From: Leptobacterium flavescens
GTDB lineage: Bacteria > Bacteroidota > Bacteroidia > Flavobacteriales > Flavobacteriaceae
Direction: 5' to 3'
DNA: 64,000 bases
Assembly (NCBI RefSeq): GCF_010671605.1
Contig: NZ_JAABOO010000002.1
Coordinates: 62,001-126,000 of the forward strand
Made by a program: the position numbers and the translations under genes
Part shown: piece after piece, positions 8,557 to 17,938 of the stretch
Numbering within the stretch: the stretch's first letter is position 1
Layout of the letters: every line of letters begins with the position of its first letter
Notes under the pieces: generated by a model
Databases searched by the model: none
Told to the model about the DNA's origin: nothing
Seen by the model: only the letters and a program-made list of their open reading frames with translations

Positions 8557-8566
8557 ACTCATTTAA
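8536..8566. terminator. Bidirectional hairpin built from two convergent gene ends
   Basis: TTAAATGAGTTTA (8536-8548) and TAAACTCATTTAA (8554-8566) are perfectly complementary, with loop TCAAG. The structure includes the stop codons of both ytxJ and the opposing lipoprotein gene, which are only 6 bases apart. It is AT-rich and lacks a long T run, so termination strength is uncertain. Confidence 0.5.
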
Positions 8567-9750
8567 TTAAACTTGTGCCTGCTGATAATATTTTTAAGAC
8601 GCTGCTTGAGATCTTCTCCGGCATCGTAGATCATCTGCTCGCTTGAAGGAAACGGAACTTCCCTTACTTTTATCAGTTTAAGGTAAGAATCCTCCAGTGC
8701 CCTTTTATCGCCGTCGTAGTCGGCATAGATATGTTCAAAGACAAACTCGCTGCTCAGGGGATATGAATTCACCACCTGTTTTGTGTTCAGGTCTTTAAAA
8801 GCCACGTTTCCGTTTACCTGTACCGCTTTGAACTGAGTGAACTGATACAGGATACATTTTACTTTTCTGAACTTATCTACTTTTATCTTGTTCCCAAGAC
8901 TGTCTTTAACTGCATTTCCGTCATCGTCATAGAGATACTTCCATCCGTCCTTAATTCTCTTTTCCTTAATGATCTCTTTTTCCCTGATCTGTTCCGGTGA
9001 GATATTGATCTGCTTAAAAGCCAGCTCCATCTCGTAGTCGTATTTTATCTTGTCCTGCGGATTGCTGTGATAAACGGTCCACATATCATTGATCCCATAA
9101 GTGTTGAAGTTGAGCATTTCGCTTTCAAGTCGCCTTGGGATCACTTTATCCGTATCGTTATACAGGGCCACCTTAACAAAATCGGTTCCTTTAAAATGAG
9201 CCTCCTCCATTTTAGCATTTATATCCCTATACCCAGGATTTATCTGATCCAGGTATTTAAAATCATCATAAGCTTTCCTGTAATCGTACTTTCTTCTGCT
9301 TTGTTGAAGTACTTCCGATGCCTGGGCGTATAAATGCTCAGACAGTTCGTTCTTAGTGCTTATGATGTCATTAGAATAATTTTCGAACTTAAACCGGGCA
9401 TTCCTGTTCTCTTCAACCATATAGAGCGGTAAAAGGGGCTTTATAAGCTGCTGCCTTCTGTCTAACTTCAGATAAGTGTTATAAATGATCTCCAGGTTTG
9501 CAGGATTACCGTCCTTTTTAAGAAAACTTATTTGTTCCAGATCTCTTTCGGTCACTCTTTTATAAGCTTCCTCCAGCTGGTAAATAAGCGGCTGGTTCCC
9601 TTTCCTGTTCTTGTTGTTTCTCAGTTTGTTCAGCGCAATATCTATTGCCTGATCATAATCTCCTATGTTGAGTGCTTTTTGGGATTTTTTTACACTGCTA
9701 CAGGAAATTGCAAAACTTCCTAAAAGAAATAAGAGTAGTAATTTTTTCAT
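8563..9750 (-). CDS. Lipoprotein of unknown function with TPR-like N-terminus
   Basis: 395 aa. The signal peptide ends in the lipobox 'FAISCSS' (Cys at about 17). The first 180 residues are helical with a 'ALNIGDYDQAIDIALNKL' segment that looks like a TPR or solenoid helix pair, and two further helical pairs ('YKRVTERDLEQI', 'YDYRKAYDDFKYLDQINPG'). The C-terminal half is mixed alpha/beta with 'KVKCILYQFTQFKAVQVNG' followed by a lysine- and aspartate-rich tail. I do not recognise a named family. It is likely a periplasm-facing lipoprotein of the cell envelope. It is separated from the next genes on both sides by terminator-like hairpins, so it is probably monocistronic. Confidence 0.75.
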   Translation of the reverse strand: MKKLLLLFLLGSFAISCSSVKKSQKALNIGDYDQAIDIALNKLRNNKNRKGNQPLIYQLEEAYKRVTERDLEQISFLKKDGNPANLEIIYNTYLKLDRRQQLIKPLLPLYMVEENRNARFKFENYSNDIISTKNELSEHLYAQASEVLQQSRRKYDYRKAYDDFKYLDQINPGYRDINAKMEEAHFKGTDFVKVALYNDTDKVIPRRLESEMLNFNTYGINDMWTVYHSNPQDKIKYDYEMELAFKQINISPEQIREKEIIKEKRIKDGWKYLYDDDGNAVKDSLGNKIKVDKFRKVKCILYQFTQFKAVQVNGNVAFKDLNTKQVVNSYPLSSEFVFEHIYADYDGDKRALEDSYLKLIKVREVPFPSSEQMIYDAGEDLKQRLKNIISRHKFN

Positions 9751-9857
9751 ATCAGTTAAGTTTGGTTTACGGAGCTACATAATCAATTCTGATGCCAAAA
9801 ATATTATTTTTTGGAGTAACAATGGCTATAAAGCCCCATTAACTTGACCTTCAGGCC

Positions 9858-9887
9858 ATAAAAAAAAGCTCCCGTTAAGGAGCCTTC
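9858..9887 (-). terminator. Intrinsic terminator of the fumarylacetoacetase gene
   Basis: Minus strand: GCTCC, loop TTAACG, GGAGC, then a run of seven or more T (plus-strand A run 9860-9867). It directly follows the stop codon at 9890. Confidence 0.85.
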
Positions 9888-9889
9888 AT

Positions 9890-11179
9890 TTATTTCTTTT
9901 TTGTTTCGAAAGGAGGGAGGAGCTCAGAAGAAACTTCCCCGAAACCAATTCGTATTTTATCATTTTTACAGTAGCCCCGTATGGTTACCGTATCGTGATC
10001 ATTAATAAATTTACGTTCGCTTCCATCTTTCATTTTGATGGGCTTTTCACCTCTCCAGGTAAGCTCCAGCATAGAGCCATAGGAATCGGGAGTAGGGCCG
10101 GAAATGGTTCCGCTTCCCATCATATCCCCGCTGTTCACATTACATCCGTTAATGGTATGATGTGCCAGCTGCTGGGCCATATTCCAGTACATATACTTAA
10201 AATTAGAGTGGGTAACGGTCGTTGCCTCACTTCCTTTAGGGGTAATATCTACTTCCAGGTGGATATCATAACTTTTCTGTCCGTTGAATTTCAGATACGG
10301 AAGAGGTTCCGGATCCTGTTTTGGGCCATCTACCCTAAATGGGAGAAGAGCATCCATAGTAACTATCCACGGAGAGATGGAAGAGGCAAAATTCTTGGCC
10401 AGGAAGGGTCCCAGGGGAACGTATTCCCATTTCTGGATATCTCTGGCACTCCAGTCGTTAAACAATACCATTCCAAATATATAATCTTCTGCTTCATCTA
10501 CAGGAATAGGCTCTCCCAACAGATTGGCATCTGTAGTAATAAAAGCCATCTCCAGTTCAAAATCTACCAGTTTTGACGGTCCGAATACAGGTTGATCCTC
10601 TCCGGCAGGAAGGGTTTGCCCTTTGGGCCTGTGTACAGGGATCCCGGAAGGAATAATAGAAGAACTTCTTCCGTGGTAACCTACCGGAATATGCAGCCAG
10701 TTAGGCATTAGGGCATTATCGGCCCCTCTGAACATAGTACCCACATTGGTTGCGTGTTCTTTGCTCGAATAAAAATCGGTATAATCACCTATTCGTACCG
10801 GAAGCTGCATTTCAATCTCATCCAGGGTAAAAAGCACGATCTTTTTGTGTTCTGCATTTTCCCGTAGCGTCGGATTATCGATATCGAAAATATCTCCTAT
10901 ACGGTTCCTTACCAGTCTCCAGGTCTTTTTCCCGTCTGAAATAAAATCGTTTAAACTGTCCTGAAGAAAAATATCATCGGTTAACGGAATACCGTCAAAA
11001 TACCCCAATTGGTGCAGGGCACCCAGATCTATAGCATAGTCTCCGATCCTGGTTCCTATTGTAATGACATCATCTCTCGTTAAAAATACCCCGAAAGGGA
11101 TATTCTGAATAGGGAAGTCGGAATTAGAGTTGACTTCTATCCACGATCTTCTATTTGGATTATTGGTTGTATCTGGCAT
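9890..11179 (-). CDS. fahA: Fumarylacetoacetase (tyrosine degradation)
   Basis: 429 aa, typical of full-length FAH rather than the short FAH-domain hydrolases. The N-terminal SH3-like domain (about 15-115) precedes the catalytic domain with 'IGDYTDFYSSKEHATNVG' (metal-binding Asp), 'HIPVGYHGRSSSIIPSG' (catalytic His), 'ELEMAFITTDANLLGEP' and 'SGTISGPTPDSYGSMLEL'. It hydrolyses fumarylacetoacetate to fumarate and acetoacetate, the last step of tyrosine and homogentisate catabolism. No other pathway gene is adjacent here. It is divergent from glyA. A clean hairpin terminator sits just past the stop. Confidence 0.96.
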   Translation of the reverse strand: MPDTTNNPNRRSWIEVNSNSDFPIQNIPFGVFLTRDDVITIGTRIGDYAIDLGALHQLGYFDGIPLTDDIFLQDSLNDFISDGKKTWRLVRNRIGDIFDIDNPTLRENAEHKKIVLFTLDEIEMQLPVRIGDYTDFYSSKEHATNVGTMFRGADNALMPNWLHIPVGYHGRSSSIIPSGIPVHRPKGQTLPAGEDQPVFGPSKLVDFELEMAFITTDANLLGEPIPVDEAEDYIFGMVLFNDWSARDIQKWEYVPLGPFLAKNFASSISPWIVTMDALLPFRVDGPKQDPEPLPYLKFNGQKSYDIHLEVDITPKGSEATTVTHSNFKYMYWNMAQQLAHHTINGCNVNSGDMMGSGTISGPTPDSYGSMLELTWRGEKPIKMKDGSERKFINDHDTVTIRGYCKNDKIRIGFGEVSSELLPPFETKKK

Positions 11180-11297
11180 GTTCTATCGTTTTTAATTTGG
11201 ACTAACAATATTATAAATAAAATGCTATTGATTATAACATTTTGCCCAATTTTTATTAGAGATTACCCAATATTCATTTATGTGAAAAACTTGTTAG

Positions 11298-11336
11298 TAT
11301 ATTTGGCCTTTAACACTCGTCTATCGAGTGTTTTTT
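11298..11336 (+). promoter_or_regulatory. glyA -7 box and 5'-leader hairpin
   Basis: TATATTTG (11298-11305) is a full match to the Bacteroidota -7 box. Seven bases later a hairpin AACACTCG-TCTAT-CGAGTGTT (11312-11332) begins, followed by a T run. The hairpin would lie at the very 5' end of the glyA mRNA, about 46 bases before the start codon. It may act as an attenuator or a 5' stabiliser. Confidence 0.5.
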
Positions 11337-11381
11337 CATAATTTCGCATTTAGCTTAATACGTAACAAATTAGAATCAATA

Positions 11382-12656
11382 ATGCAACGTGACGAACAAA
11401 TATTCGAATTGATCCAGGCTGAGAAGGAACGTCAGCTTAATGGCATCGAACTGATCGCATCCGAGAACTTTGTCAGTGACCAGGTGATGGAGGCTGCCGG
11501 ATCTATTTTAACTAACAAATATGCTGAAGGATATCCGGGGAAACGATATTACGGAGGTTGCGAGGTTGTTGATGAAGTAGAGACCCTGGCTATAGACAGG
11601 GCTAAGGCACTTTTTGGTGCAGAATGGGTAAATGTACAGCCTCACAGCGGATCTCAGGCCAATACGGCAGTTTATGCTACCTGCCTGAAACCCGGCGACA
11701 AAATATTAGGATTTGATCTTTCACACGGAGGACACCTGACTCATGGTTCTCCCGTAAACTTTTCCGGTAAATTATACAACCCGGTATTTTACGGAGTGGA
11801 CGAAGAGACAGGAACTCTGAACTACGATAAGATCCAGCAGATAGCGGAAAAAGAAAGACCTAAACTGATCATTGCGGGTGCCTCGGCTTATTCGCGTGAC
11901 ATCGACTTTAAACGTTTCAGGGAAATAGCAGACAGCGTGGGAGCTATTCTTTTTGCAGATATCTCACACCCGGCCGGACTTATTGCCAAGGGGATCCTGA
12001 ACGATCCTATACCTCATTGTCATATTGTAAGTACTACCACTCACAAGACACTGAGAGGGCCCAGAGGAGGAATGATCATGATGGGGAAAGATTTTGAAAA
12101 TCCTTTCGGGATCACTTTAAAGAGCGGAAAGGTAAGAAAGATGTCTTCTTTGCTGGACAGTGCAGTTTTCCCAGGTAACCAGGGAGGACCGTTAGAGCAT
12201 ATTATTGCCGCCAAAGCAATTGCTTTCGGGGAAGCACTTACCGATGAATTCCTTCATTATATTATTCAGGTACAGAAAAATGCCAGAACCATGGCACAGG
12301 CCTTTATAGACAGAGGATATAAAGTGATAAGCGGAGGTACGGATAACCATATGATGCTGATAGATCTTAGAAATAAGAATATTTCCGGAAAAGAAGCGGA
12401 AGAAGCTCTTGGTAAAGCAGAGATCACCGTGAACAAGAATATGGTTCCTTTTGATGATAAATCTCCTTTTGTAACGAGCGGTATCAGAATAGGAACTTCA
12501 GCTATTACTTCCAGAGGACTGAAAGAGAACGAAATGGAAGCTATTGTAGACCTTATCGATAAGGTAATTGTGAATTTCGAGAACGATGAGATCCTGGAAA
12601 GTGTTGGAGAGGAAGTTTTTGAAATGATGAACGGAAAACCACTGTTTGCTTATTAA
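11382..12656 (+). CDS. glyA: Serine hydroxymethyltransferase
   Basis: 424 aa from this ATG ('[20 protein letters not shown]'). An in-frame codon 54 bases earlier would place the start within the leader hairpin and add non-conserved residues, so I prefer this start. The PLP-dependent fold-type I enzyme converts serine and tetrahydrofolate to glycine and methylene-THF. '[12 protein letters not shown]', '[13 protein letters not shown]' and the PLP lysine in '[17 protein letters not shown]' are all present. The gene is flanked by a -7 box with a leader hairpin and by a strong terminator, so it is monocistronic. Confidence 0.98.
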   Translation: MQRDEQIFELIQAEKERQLNGIELIASENFVSDQVMEAAGSILTNKYAEGYPGKRYYGGCEVVDEVETLAIDRAKALFGAEWVNVQPHSGSQANTAVYATCLKPGDKILGFDLSHGGHLTHGSPVNFSGKLYNPVFYGVDEETGTLNYDKIQQIAEKERPKLIIAGASAYSRDIDFKRFREIADSVGAILFADISHPAGLIAKGILNDPIPHCHIVSTTTHKTLRGPRGGMIMMGKDFENPFGITLKSGKVRKMSSLLDSAVFPGNQGGPLEHIIAAKAIAFGEALTDEFLHYIIQVQKNARTMAQAFIDRGYKVISGGTDNHMMLIDLRNKNISGKEAEEALGKAEITVNKNMVPFDDKSPFVTSGIRIGTSAITSRGLKENEMEAIVDLIDKVIVNFENDEILESVGEEVFEMMNGKPLFAY

Positions 12657-12686
12657 TTAAGAGAACGTAATAGCATAAACATAGTA

Positions 12687-12718
12687 AACCCTGGCAGAAA
12701 TGCCGGGGTTTTTTATTT
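12687..12718 (+). terminator. glyA intrinsic terminator
   Basis: AACCCTGGCA-GAAA-TGCCGGGGTT followed by TTTTATTTT. The stem is GC-rich with a GNRA-like loop. The T run overlaps the stop region of the opposing gene that ends at 12713. Confidence 0.9.
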
Positions 12719-13063
12719 TCGATAACGAGTTAACCCGTAGATCATAACACCTGCTCCCGAAGCAATCGCTCCATAAGCAAGAATATAATGTGTAGAACCA
12801 CTGAAGAAGGTAAAAAGAGTAACACCAAGACCGATAAGCATAATGATCAGGCCGCCGGCAGCTTGATTAAGAAAACCAGTATTGGAATCCTTTTTCTTTA
12901 TATGACGTAATTCCATTCTTTGTACTCGGTGAATGATCTTATTGATATCTTCTTCTGAGAAATTTTTCCTCAGAAGTTCTTGTCTGATATCTTTGTAATC
13001 TGATCCGTTTATCTTTTTCTCCAGATAATGATTAGAAAGATCCAGTAATTCTCTGAATTCCAT
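12713..13063 (-). CDS. Small two-TM membrane protein of unknown function
   Basis: 116 aa. The N-terminal half is a charged helical cytoplasmic region (1-65, with 'YKDIRQELLRKNFSEEDINK' recalling a short DNA- or protein-binding helix pair). Two hydrophobic segments follow at about 66-87 and 92-110, ending in a short basic tail 'TRYRK'. I do not recognise the family. It starts 9 bases downstream of the beta-helix lipoprotein gene on the same strand, so both are probably one operon. Confidence 0.75.
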   Translation of the reverse strand: MEFRELLDLSNHYLEKKINGSDYKDIRQELLRKNFSEEDINKIIHRVQRMELRHIKKKDSNTGFLNQAAGGLIIMLIGLGVTLFTFFSGSTHYILAYGAIASGAGVMIYGLTRYRK

Positions 13064-13072
13064 AAATATTGA

Positions 13073-14629
13073 TTAGTTATTGTCCAGTACAGTACTCTGA
13101 TAAGCTCCCAGATCGGGTGAAGCTGTTCTGTCAACTCCAAGAATATCGAGGGGTACAAGCTGAGCTGTTCCGACATTCCCAATGCCGTTGGCGGAAGAGT
13201 TTTCTCCTATCCTGAAATCGTTTAGATCCGGATTGCTGAATGCCGCATCCATATTGAGTACTATATTCTGATAAAGGCTGTTATTAGTGAAATCGAGTAG
13301 GGGGTTATCTGTGAATTGCTGATTAAAATCCTCGAACTGGATCAGGCAATCGGCAAAATTAAAGTTAAAGGTTGCTTCATTCACCGCAGTGAGGAAGAGC
13401 TCTATATTGTTGTTTCCGGTAACGATGGAATTACTGAAATTGGCCGCTTCCAGATCGGCTGCAAAAGCAGTCCCGTCGCCATTATTTACAAAATTATCTA
13501 TAAGTACTGCCGGGAAGTCACGGAAACTGTTCCTCCAGAAATTGGCAAAAGTACAATGCCTGAAGTTGTAATTCCCTCCGATATTACAGTATAGCGAGGC
13601 CTGGCCTGCATTTCCGATCACCAGGTTTTCGGCGTCAATAAAAGCGGTCCTTCCCCAAAGCCCCACATTAGAAGCATTGTGTATCTGGCTGTTGCTGATA
13701 TTAAGTGTCGGACTTCCGCTACCGTCGTTACCGTCTACCAGAATACCCACTGTCGAATTTTTCAGGGTCAGGTAATTAATGGAATGTCCGGTACTTCCTG
13801 CGGTTAACCATACGGTACCCCACTGACCGGGGATATTGGAGAAAGACGGTTCCAGGCGATCGCCTTCAAAGATCACCTCATTTTCCAGCAACTCCTGATC
13901 GGTACTCAGGCTTCCGTTTACCTCAAGGGTCCCTCCGTTAGCGACAATGATCCCTGAGTTTTCATGGAAATGTACCCGGGCTCCTGCATCGATCTGCAGG
14001 GTTTGTCCGTTACCAACTCCCGCATAACCGTATATGACATATGGTTTTTCATTGGTAAAGTTAAGTTCGTCATCTTCCAGGAAAAAGCCTTCCAGGCGGG
14101 TTTCGTTGCCTTCATCGTCTATCCCGAGCAGAATAGATTCGGTGGTTCCATCGTCAAAGCGTTGAGGGAAGAGAAAAATAGCATCCTGTACCAGGGTTAC
14201 CAGCTCTACATCCTGCTGATTGCTTCCCGAATCGAATTCTATGGCATCCGTATAGAGGAATTGTGTTTCATTATTCACAAAATCCTGAATATCTACGGTC
14301 GTTTCTATAAAAATAAAGATGCTGTCCCTCGCAAGGATCTCCACATCTTCAAACACTTTACCTGCAACTCCATCTACATTTAAGCGATATCTGGAATCTT
14401 CTCCGTCGCCCAGGCGAACACTGGGAATACGGATATCCTGGCTACTTCTGTTAAATACTTTTAAATTGAAGGTACTGGATCCTATATTGGTGAATACCGT
14501 ATCGAGATATACAGTGTCCCTGGAAAATTCAAGATTCCCTGAGCTTAGCACGGTTTCAAAGTCCTTACGACAGGAACTCCAGAGAATGATCAAAGCAAGC
14601 AGTAGGATAGAAGTAAGCCCTCTCTTCAT
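13073..14629 (-). CDS. Right-handed beta-helix lipoprotein (choice-of-anchor / Ig-like N-terminus)
   Basis: 518 aa. Lipobox 'ILWSSCRKDFE' gives a lipidated Cys at about 20. Residues 30-130 form an Ig-like beta region ('LDTVFTNIGSSTFNLKVFN'), followed by repetitive beta-strand sequence with asparagine ladders ('HSINYLTLKNSTVGILVDGN', 'LNISNSQIHNASNVGLWGRT') typical of parallel beta-helices. The end 'LGVDRTASPDLGAYQ' resembles the choice-of-anchor/DUF5123-like closing motif of surface beta-helix proteins in this phylum. It likely faces the outer surface or periplasm and may bind polysaccharide; no catalytic residues are evident. Upstream, TATATTTT on the minus strand at about 14660 could be the -7 box. 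Confidence 0.8.
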   Translation of the reverse strand: MKRGLTSILLLALIILWSSCRKDFETVLSSGNLEFSRDTVYLDTVFTNIGSSTFNLKVFNRSSQDIRIPSVRLGDGEDSRYRLNVDGVAGKVFEDVEILARDSIFIFIETTVDIQDFVNNETQFLYTDAIEFDSGSNQQDVELVTLVQDAIFLFPQRFDDGTTESILLGIDDEGNETRLEGFFLEDDELNFTNEKPYVIYGYAGVGNGQTLQIDAGARVHFHENSGIIVANGGTLEVNGSLSTDQELLENEVIFEGDRLEPSFSNIPGQWGTVWLTAGSTGHSINYLTLKNSTVGILVDGNDGSGSPTLNISNSQIHNASNVGLWGRTAFIDAENLVIGNAGQASLYCNIGGNYNFRHCTFANFWRNSFRDFPAVLIDNFVNNGDGTAFAADLEAANFSNSIVTGNNNIELFLTAVNEATFNFNFADCLIQFEDFNQQFTDNPLLDFTNNSLYQNIVLNMDAAFSNPDLNDFRIGENSSANGIGNVGTAQLVPLDILGVDRTASPDLGAYQSTVLDNN

Positions 14630-14690
14630 TATGGTTCGTGTTTTTTAGTAAAAATATAACTTTAGAATTAGGGAAATAGTATAAAATCTG

Positions 14691-15083
14691 TTAATGATGA
14701 AAGATATTTAGAATTTCCTCGGGAATTCTTGTCGGTTTTTTGCTTTCCATATCCAGGAGGCACCAGTTGGTCTCTGCCTTAACGATCATTTTGGAAGTGT
14801 CTTTGGCGTACATTTCCACGATACGTGTAGAGGTAACACCTCCCGAGCGTTCCACATAGGTCTTTAACCGGATCTCATCGTCCAGAAGGGCAGCAGCCTT
14901 GTATTCTATATGATGGCTTAGCACCACCCAGGCGTATTTCTGCCGGAGAGCGGGAGAGGCGAGTTCCTGCCAGTGCTCCTTTGCGATATCCTGCACCCAT
15001 TGCAGATAGCGAACATTATTTACATGCTCCATATCGTCCAGGTCATCCCTGACCACTCTGATATATTTCTCGAATGAAACCAA
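14691..15083 (-). CDS. Acyl-CoA thioesterase, 4HBT hotdog fold
   Basis: 130 aa, single hotdog domain. 'VRDDLDDMEHVNNVRYLQWV' carries the conserved Asp and His-Asn-Asn of the 4HBT active site, and 'AWVVLSHHIEYKAAALLDDE' forms the following strands. It hydrolyses acyl-CoA or aryl-CoA esters. It starts 4 bases downstream of the glutaminyl cyclotransferase gene on the same strand, so translation is likely coupled. It is only distantly similar to the thioesterase at 3515-4012. Confidence 0.88.
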   Translation of the reverse strand: MVSFEKYIRVVRDDLDDMEHVNNVRYLQWVQDIAKEHWQELASPALRQKYAWVVLSHHIEYKAAALLDDEIRLKTYVERSGGVTSTRIVEMYAKDTSKMIVKAETNWCLLDMESKKPTRIPEEILNIFHH

Positions 15084-15087
15084 CAGT

Positions 15088-16122
15088 TTATTTTTTGATG
15101 ATCCTTACCTCAAATAACTTATTCCAGTTCTTTCCGGTTACAAAAAAGCTCTGTCTTTCCTTGTGATAGGCAATTCCGTTCAGTACGTCCAGATCGTCGT
15201 GTTTGGCTACCTTGCTTTTGAGTCCCCTGAAATCTACTACGCCTTCAATGGCTCCCGTATTCGGATTAATGATCATAACCCCGTCTTTCTGATAGGAATT
15301 CGCATAGATCTTTCCGTTTACGTATTCGAGTTCGTTCGCCTTGGAGAAAATAGAAGAATTGGTCACCGTCTGAATATAACGTTCTTCCACCAGGGTCTCA
15401 GGATTCAGGATCCAGATCTTTTCGGTCCCGTCGCTTTTAAAGAGTTTCTTTCCGTCATTGCACAGACCCCATCCTTCTTTACTTTTATTATAAGCAAAAG
15501 TGCTGAGTTTTTCAAAGCTCTCCAGGTCGTACACATAACCGGTATTGTTCTGCCAGGTAAGCTGATATACTTTATTGTTCAGAATAGTGATACCTTCTCC
15601 GAAATAAGTATCGTTCAGATCTACTTTTTTAAGGACTTTCCCGTTCCTGTAATCCAGTTTTCTCAGAGAAGACTGTCCGTTTCGGCCAGTTCCTTCATAG
15701 AGCGTATCTCCGTTAAATTCCAGCCCCTGGGTGTAGGCACTGATATCGTGAGGGTATTCATTAATGATCTCATAGGTATAAAGCACAGGTGGGGTGTCTG
15801 AAAGGACCGTTATTTTTTTGATCACCGACTCGGATTTACCATCAAACCGGACCATTGCCTGTAGTTCCTGCTTCCCGAGCAGTTGCGGGTCTATTTTGAT
15901 CTTTCCGTCTGTCAGTTTCAACTCCCTTCCGTTAATGCTGTAAACCACAGATTCTATTTTAACGTTCTTCGGGTTCCTTATATCCACTTTAATTTCCTCG
16001 CCAAAGCGGAATTGTTTCTTATTTCCATCTGTCAGGATGGAAAATCTCTCCGGACTTCCACCGTTACATGAAAAAAACATCCCGGCTAAAAAACTAAGTG
16101 CTAACAACTTAACATATCTCAT
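15088..16122 (-). CDS. Glutaminyl-peptide cyclotransferase, lipoprotein
   Basis: 344 aa. A lipobox signal 'LAGMFFSCNGG' (Cys about 19) is followed by a bacterial Ig-like region (30-110), then a five-bladed beta-propeller of the bacterial/plant glutamine cyclotransferase family: 'HDISAYTQGLEFNGDTLYEG', 'YFGEGITILNNKVYQLTW', 'EGWGLCNDGKKLFKSDG' and 'ELEYVNGKIYANSYQKD', ending 'DVLNGIAYHKERQSFFVTGK'. The enzyme converts N-terminal glutamine to pyroglutamate. In Bacteroidota this is used on secreted proteins, many of which expose N-terminal Gln after signal cleavage. The thioesterase gene follows closely in the same operon. Confidence 0.92.
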   Translation of the reverse strand: MRYVKLLALSFLAGMFFSCNGGSPERFSILTDGNKKQFRFGEEIKVDIRNPKNVKIESVVYSINGRELKLTDGKIKIDPQLLGKQELQAMVRFDGKSESVIKKITVLSDTPPVLYTYEIINEYPHDISAYTQGLEFNGDTLYEGTGRNGQSSLRKLDYRNGKVLKKVDLNDTYFGEGITILNNKVYQLTWQNNTGYVYDLESFEKLSTFAYNKSKEGWGLCNDGKKLFKSDGTEKIWILNPETLVEERYIQTVTNSSIFSKANELEYVNGKIYANSYQKDGVMIINPNTGAIEGVVDFRGLKSKVAKHDDLDVLNGIAYHKERQSFFVTGKNWNKLFEVRIIKK

Positions 16123-16176
16123 AATTGCATTGATATTTTTAGCAATTTAAATAACTAAATTAAGATTAAAAAATGC

Positions 16177-16206
16177 TTGGCAAAACTTTAAAAGGTTGTA
16201 TCTTTG
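16177..16206 (+). promoter_or_regulatory. Promoter of the SRP RNA gene
   Basis: TTGG at 16177-16180 and TATCTTTG at 16199-16206, with 19 bases between TTG and the -7 box: a textbook Bacteroidota promoter. The RNA begins a few bases after it. Confidence 0.8.
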
Positions 16207-16210
16207 CACC

Positions 16211-16306
16211 CGGCAAGTCCTACACGACCAGCTCCTGCAGAATCCCCCAGGGTGGGAACGCAGCAAGGGTATGTGGTTGTAGCGGTGCGATGTAGGTAGC
16301 TTGCCT
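16211..16306 (+). ncRNA. ffs: Signal recognition particle RNA (4.5S-like)
   Basis: The 5' end GGCAAG (16212-16217) pairs with CTTGCC (16300-16305). The apical segment contains the conserved SRP domain IV words GGGTGGGAACGCAGCAAGGG, with the GGAA-type tetraloop region and internal loops. Length of about 96 nt fits a small bacterial SRP RNA. A T run follows the closing stem as terminator (16306-16312), and a consensus promoter precedes it. It binds Ffh for co-translational membrane targeting. Confidence 0.95.
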
Positions 16307-16380
16307 TTTTTTATTGCCTGAACTTTCCTTTTATACTGTTATTTTTTATCGTTTATTTGCAAGGTATTTAATTGAGAATC

Positions 16381-17187
16381 ATGTCGAAAGTCGTTTTAAT
16401 AACAGGTGGATCTTCCGGAATAGGGAAAGCAATCGGCCTGTATTTGAATGAAAAGGGTTTTAAAGTGTACGGCAGTAGCAGAAATCCTGAAAAAGTAACC
16501 GATTTTAATGCATTCGAATTAATTCCTCTCGATGTTACAGATCAGGCTTCCGTAAAAGAAGGTGTGGATGCGATTATTGCAAAAGAAGGGAAGATAGATG
16601 TCCTTATCAATAATGCAGGGATCGGAATTACAGGTGCCATAGAGGAAACACCCAATACAGAGGTCCAAAAAGCTTTCGATACCAATTTCTTCGGCCCTAT
16701 AAATATGATGAAAGCCGTGCTTCCTTCAATGAGGACCAACAAGGGCGGACTTATTATAAATGTCACTTCCATAGCCGGATATATGGGATTGCCTTTTCGG
16801 GGGGCTTATTCTGCCACCAAAGGTGCCCTGGAACTTATTACAGAAGCTATGAGAATGGAGGTGAAGGATTTCGGGATTCAGATCACCAATGTAGCTCCCG
16901 GTGATTTTGCCACCAATATTGCTTCCGGACGTTACCATGCTCCTTTACTGGAGGGTTCACCTTACAGGAAACCCTATAAGAAAACCCTCGAAATGATGGA
17001 TGCGCATGTAGACGAAGGAGGAGATCCCGGAGATGTGGCTAAACTTATCTACAAGATCATCAACAAACCCAAACCAAGGATACATTATAAGGTGGGGGCG
17101 TTCCTGCAAAAGTTCTCTATTATTTTAAAGAGAATACTGCCCGATAAAACCTATGAGAAGATGTTGAGCAACCATTATAAATTGTAG
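16381..17187 (+). CDS. Short-chain dehydrogenase/reductase (SDR)
   Basis: 268 aa from the ATG; a TTG three codons upstream is less likely. Classical SDR: NAD(P)-binding '[13 protein letters not shown]' (about 8-20), 'NNAGIG', catalytic Ser in '[10 protein letters not shown]', and 'YSATKGAL' for the Tyr-Lys pair. The C-terminal extension '[19 protein letters not shown]' is basic and hydrophobic, as in SDRs acting on lipid-like substrates. The substrate cannot be assigned. It lies 44 bases upstream of the transaldolase gene on the same strand, so co-transcription is possible. Confidence 0.92.
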   Translation: MSKVVLITGGSSGIGKAIGLYLNEKGFKVYGSSRNPEKVTDFNAFELIPLDVTDQASVKEGVDAIIAKEGKIDVLINNAGIGITGAIEETPNTEVQKAFDTNFFGPINMMKAVLPSMRTNKGGLIINVTSIAGYMGLPFRGAYSATKGALELITEAMRMEVKDFGIQITNVAPGDFATNIASGRYHAPLLEGSPYRKPYKKTLEMMDAHVDEGGDPGDVAKLIYKIINKPKPRIHYKVGAFLQKFSIILKRILPDKTYEKMLSNHYKL

Positions 17188-17230
17188 ATTTGCAGTAAAA
17201 TTAAAACACAACTATTTATATTTTTTTAAA

Positions 17231-17884
17231 ATGAAATTTTTTATTGATACAGCTAATTTAGATCAGATCAGAGAAGCGCAATCCCTTGGGATCCTGGACG
17301 GGGTTACCACCAACCCTTCACTTATGGCCAAAGAAGGAATTACAGGTAGAAATAATATCCTGAAACACTATGTGGATATCTGCAATATAGTGGACGGAGA
17401 TGTTTCTGCGGAAGTGATTGCCACAGATTTTGAAGGTATGATAAAGGAAGGGGAGGAATTAGCTGAACTTCACCCACAGATCGTTGTAAAGATCCCTATG
17501 ATCCAGGAAGGTGTTAAAGCCATAAAGTACTTTACAGATAACGGGATCAAGACCAACTGTACCCTGGTGTTCTCTTTAGGACAGGCATTATTGGCTGCTA
17601 AGGCAGGTGCTACTTATGTATCTCCTTTTATCGGAAGACTGGATGATATCTCTACAGACGGATTGAATCTTATTGCAGATATCAGGGAAGTATATGACAA
17701 TTATGCTTTTCAGACCGAAATACTGGCAGCTTCCGTACGTCATACGATGCACGTTATAGAGTGTGCCAAAATAGGGGCAGATGTTATGACAGGACCTCTG
17801 TCGTCTATTACCGGATTATTAAAACACCCGTTAACGGATATAGGTCTTGAAAAATTCCTTGCAGATTACAAGAAAGGAAATTAA
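17231..17884 (+). CDS. Transaldolase (TalC/FSA-type small form)
   Basis: 217 aa, the short transaldolase/fructose-6-phosphate aldolase form. '[20 protein letters not shown]' and '[14 protein letters not shown]' are diagnostic, the Schiff-base lysine is in 'QIVVKIPMI' and '[20 protein letters not shown]' follows. The enzyme works in the non-oxidative pentose phosphate pathway. The motif set alone does not separate true transaldolase from FSA; in Bacteroidota such genes are normally annotated transaldolase. A strong bidirectional terminator follows. Confidence 0.94.
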   Translation: MKFFIDTANLDQIREAQSLGILDGVTTNPSLMAKEGITGRNNILKHYVDICNIVDGDVSAEVIATDFEGMIKEGEELAELHPQIVVKIPMIQEGVKAIKYFTDNGIKTNCTLVFSLGQALLAAKAGATYVSPFIGRLDDISTDGLNLIADIREVYDNYAFQTEILAASVRHTMHVIECAKIGADVMTGPLSSITGLLKHPLTDIGLEKFLADYKKGN

Positions 17885-17908
17885 GAACAGAGAAATTAAC
17901 AGAAATAA

Positions 17909-17938
17909 AAAAGCCGCTTTTTAAGCGGCTTTTCTTTT
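17909..17938. terminator. Bidirectional terminator between convergent genes
   Basis: AAGCCGCTT-TTT-AAGCGGCTT (17911-17931) with A-rich sequence on its left and TTTTCTTTT on its right. It serves the transaldolase gene and also the minus-strand gene ending at 17937. Confidence 0.9.
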
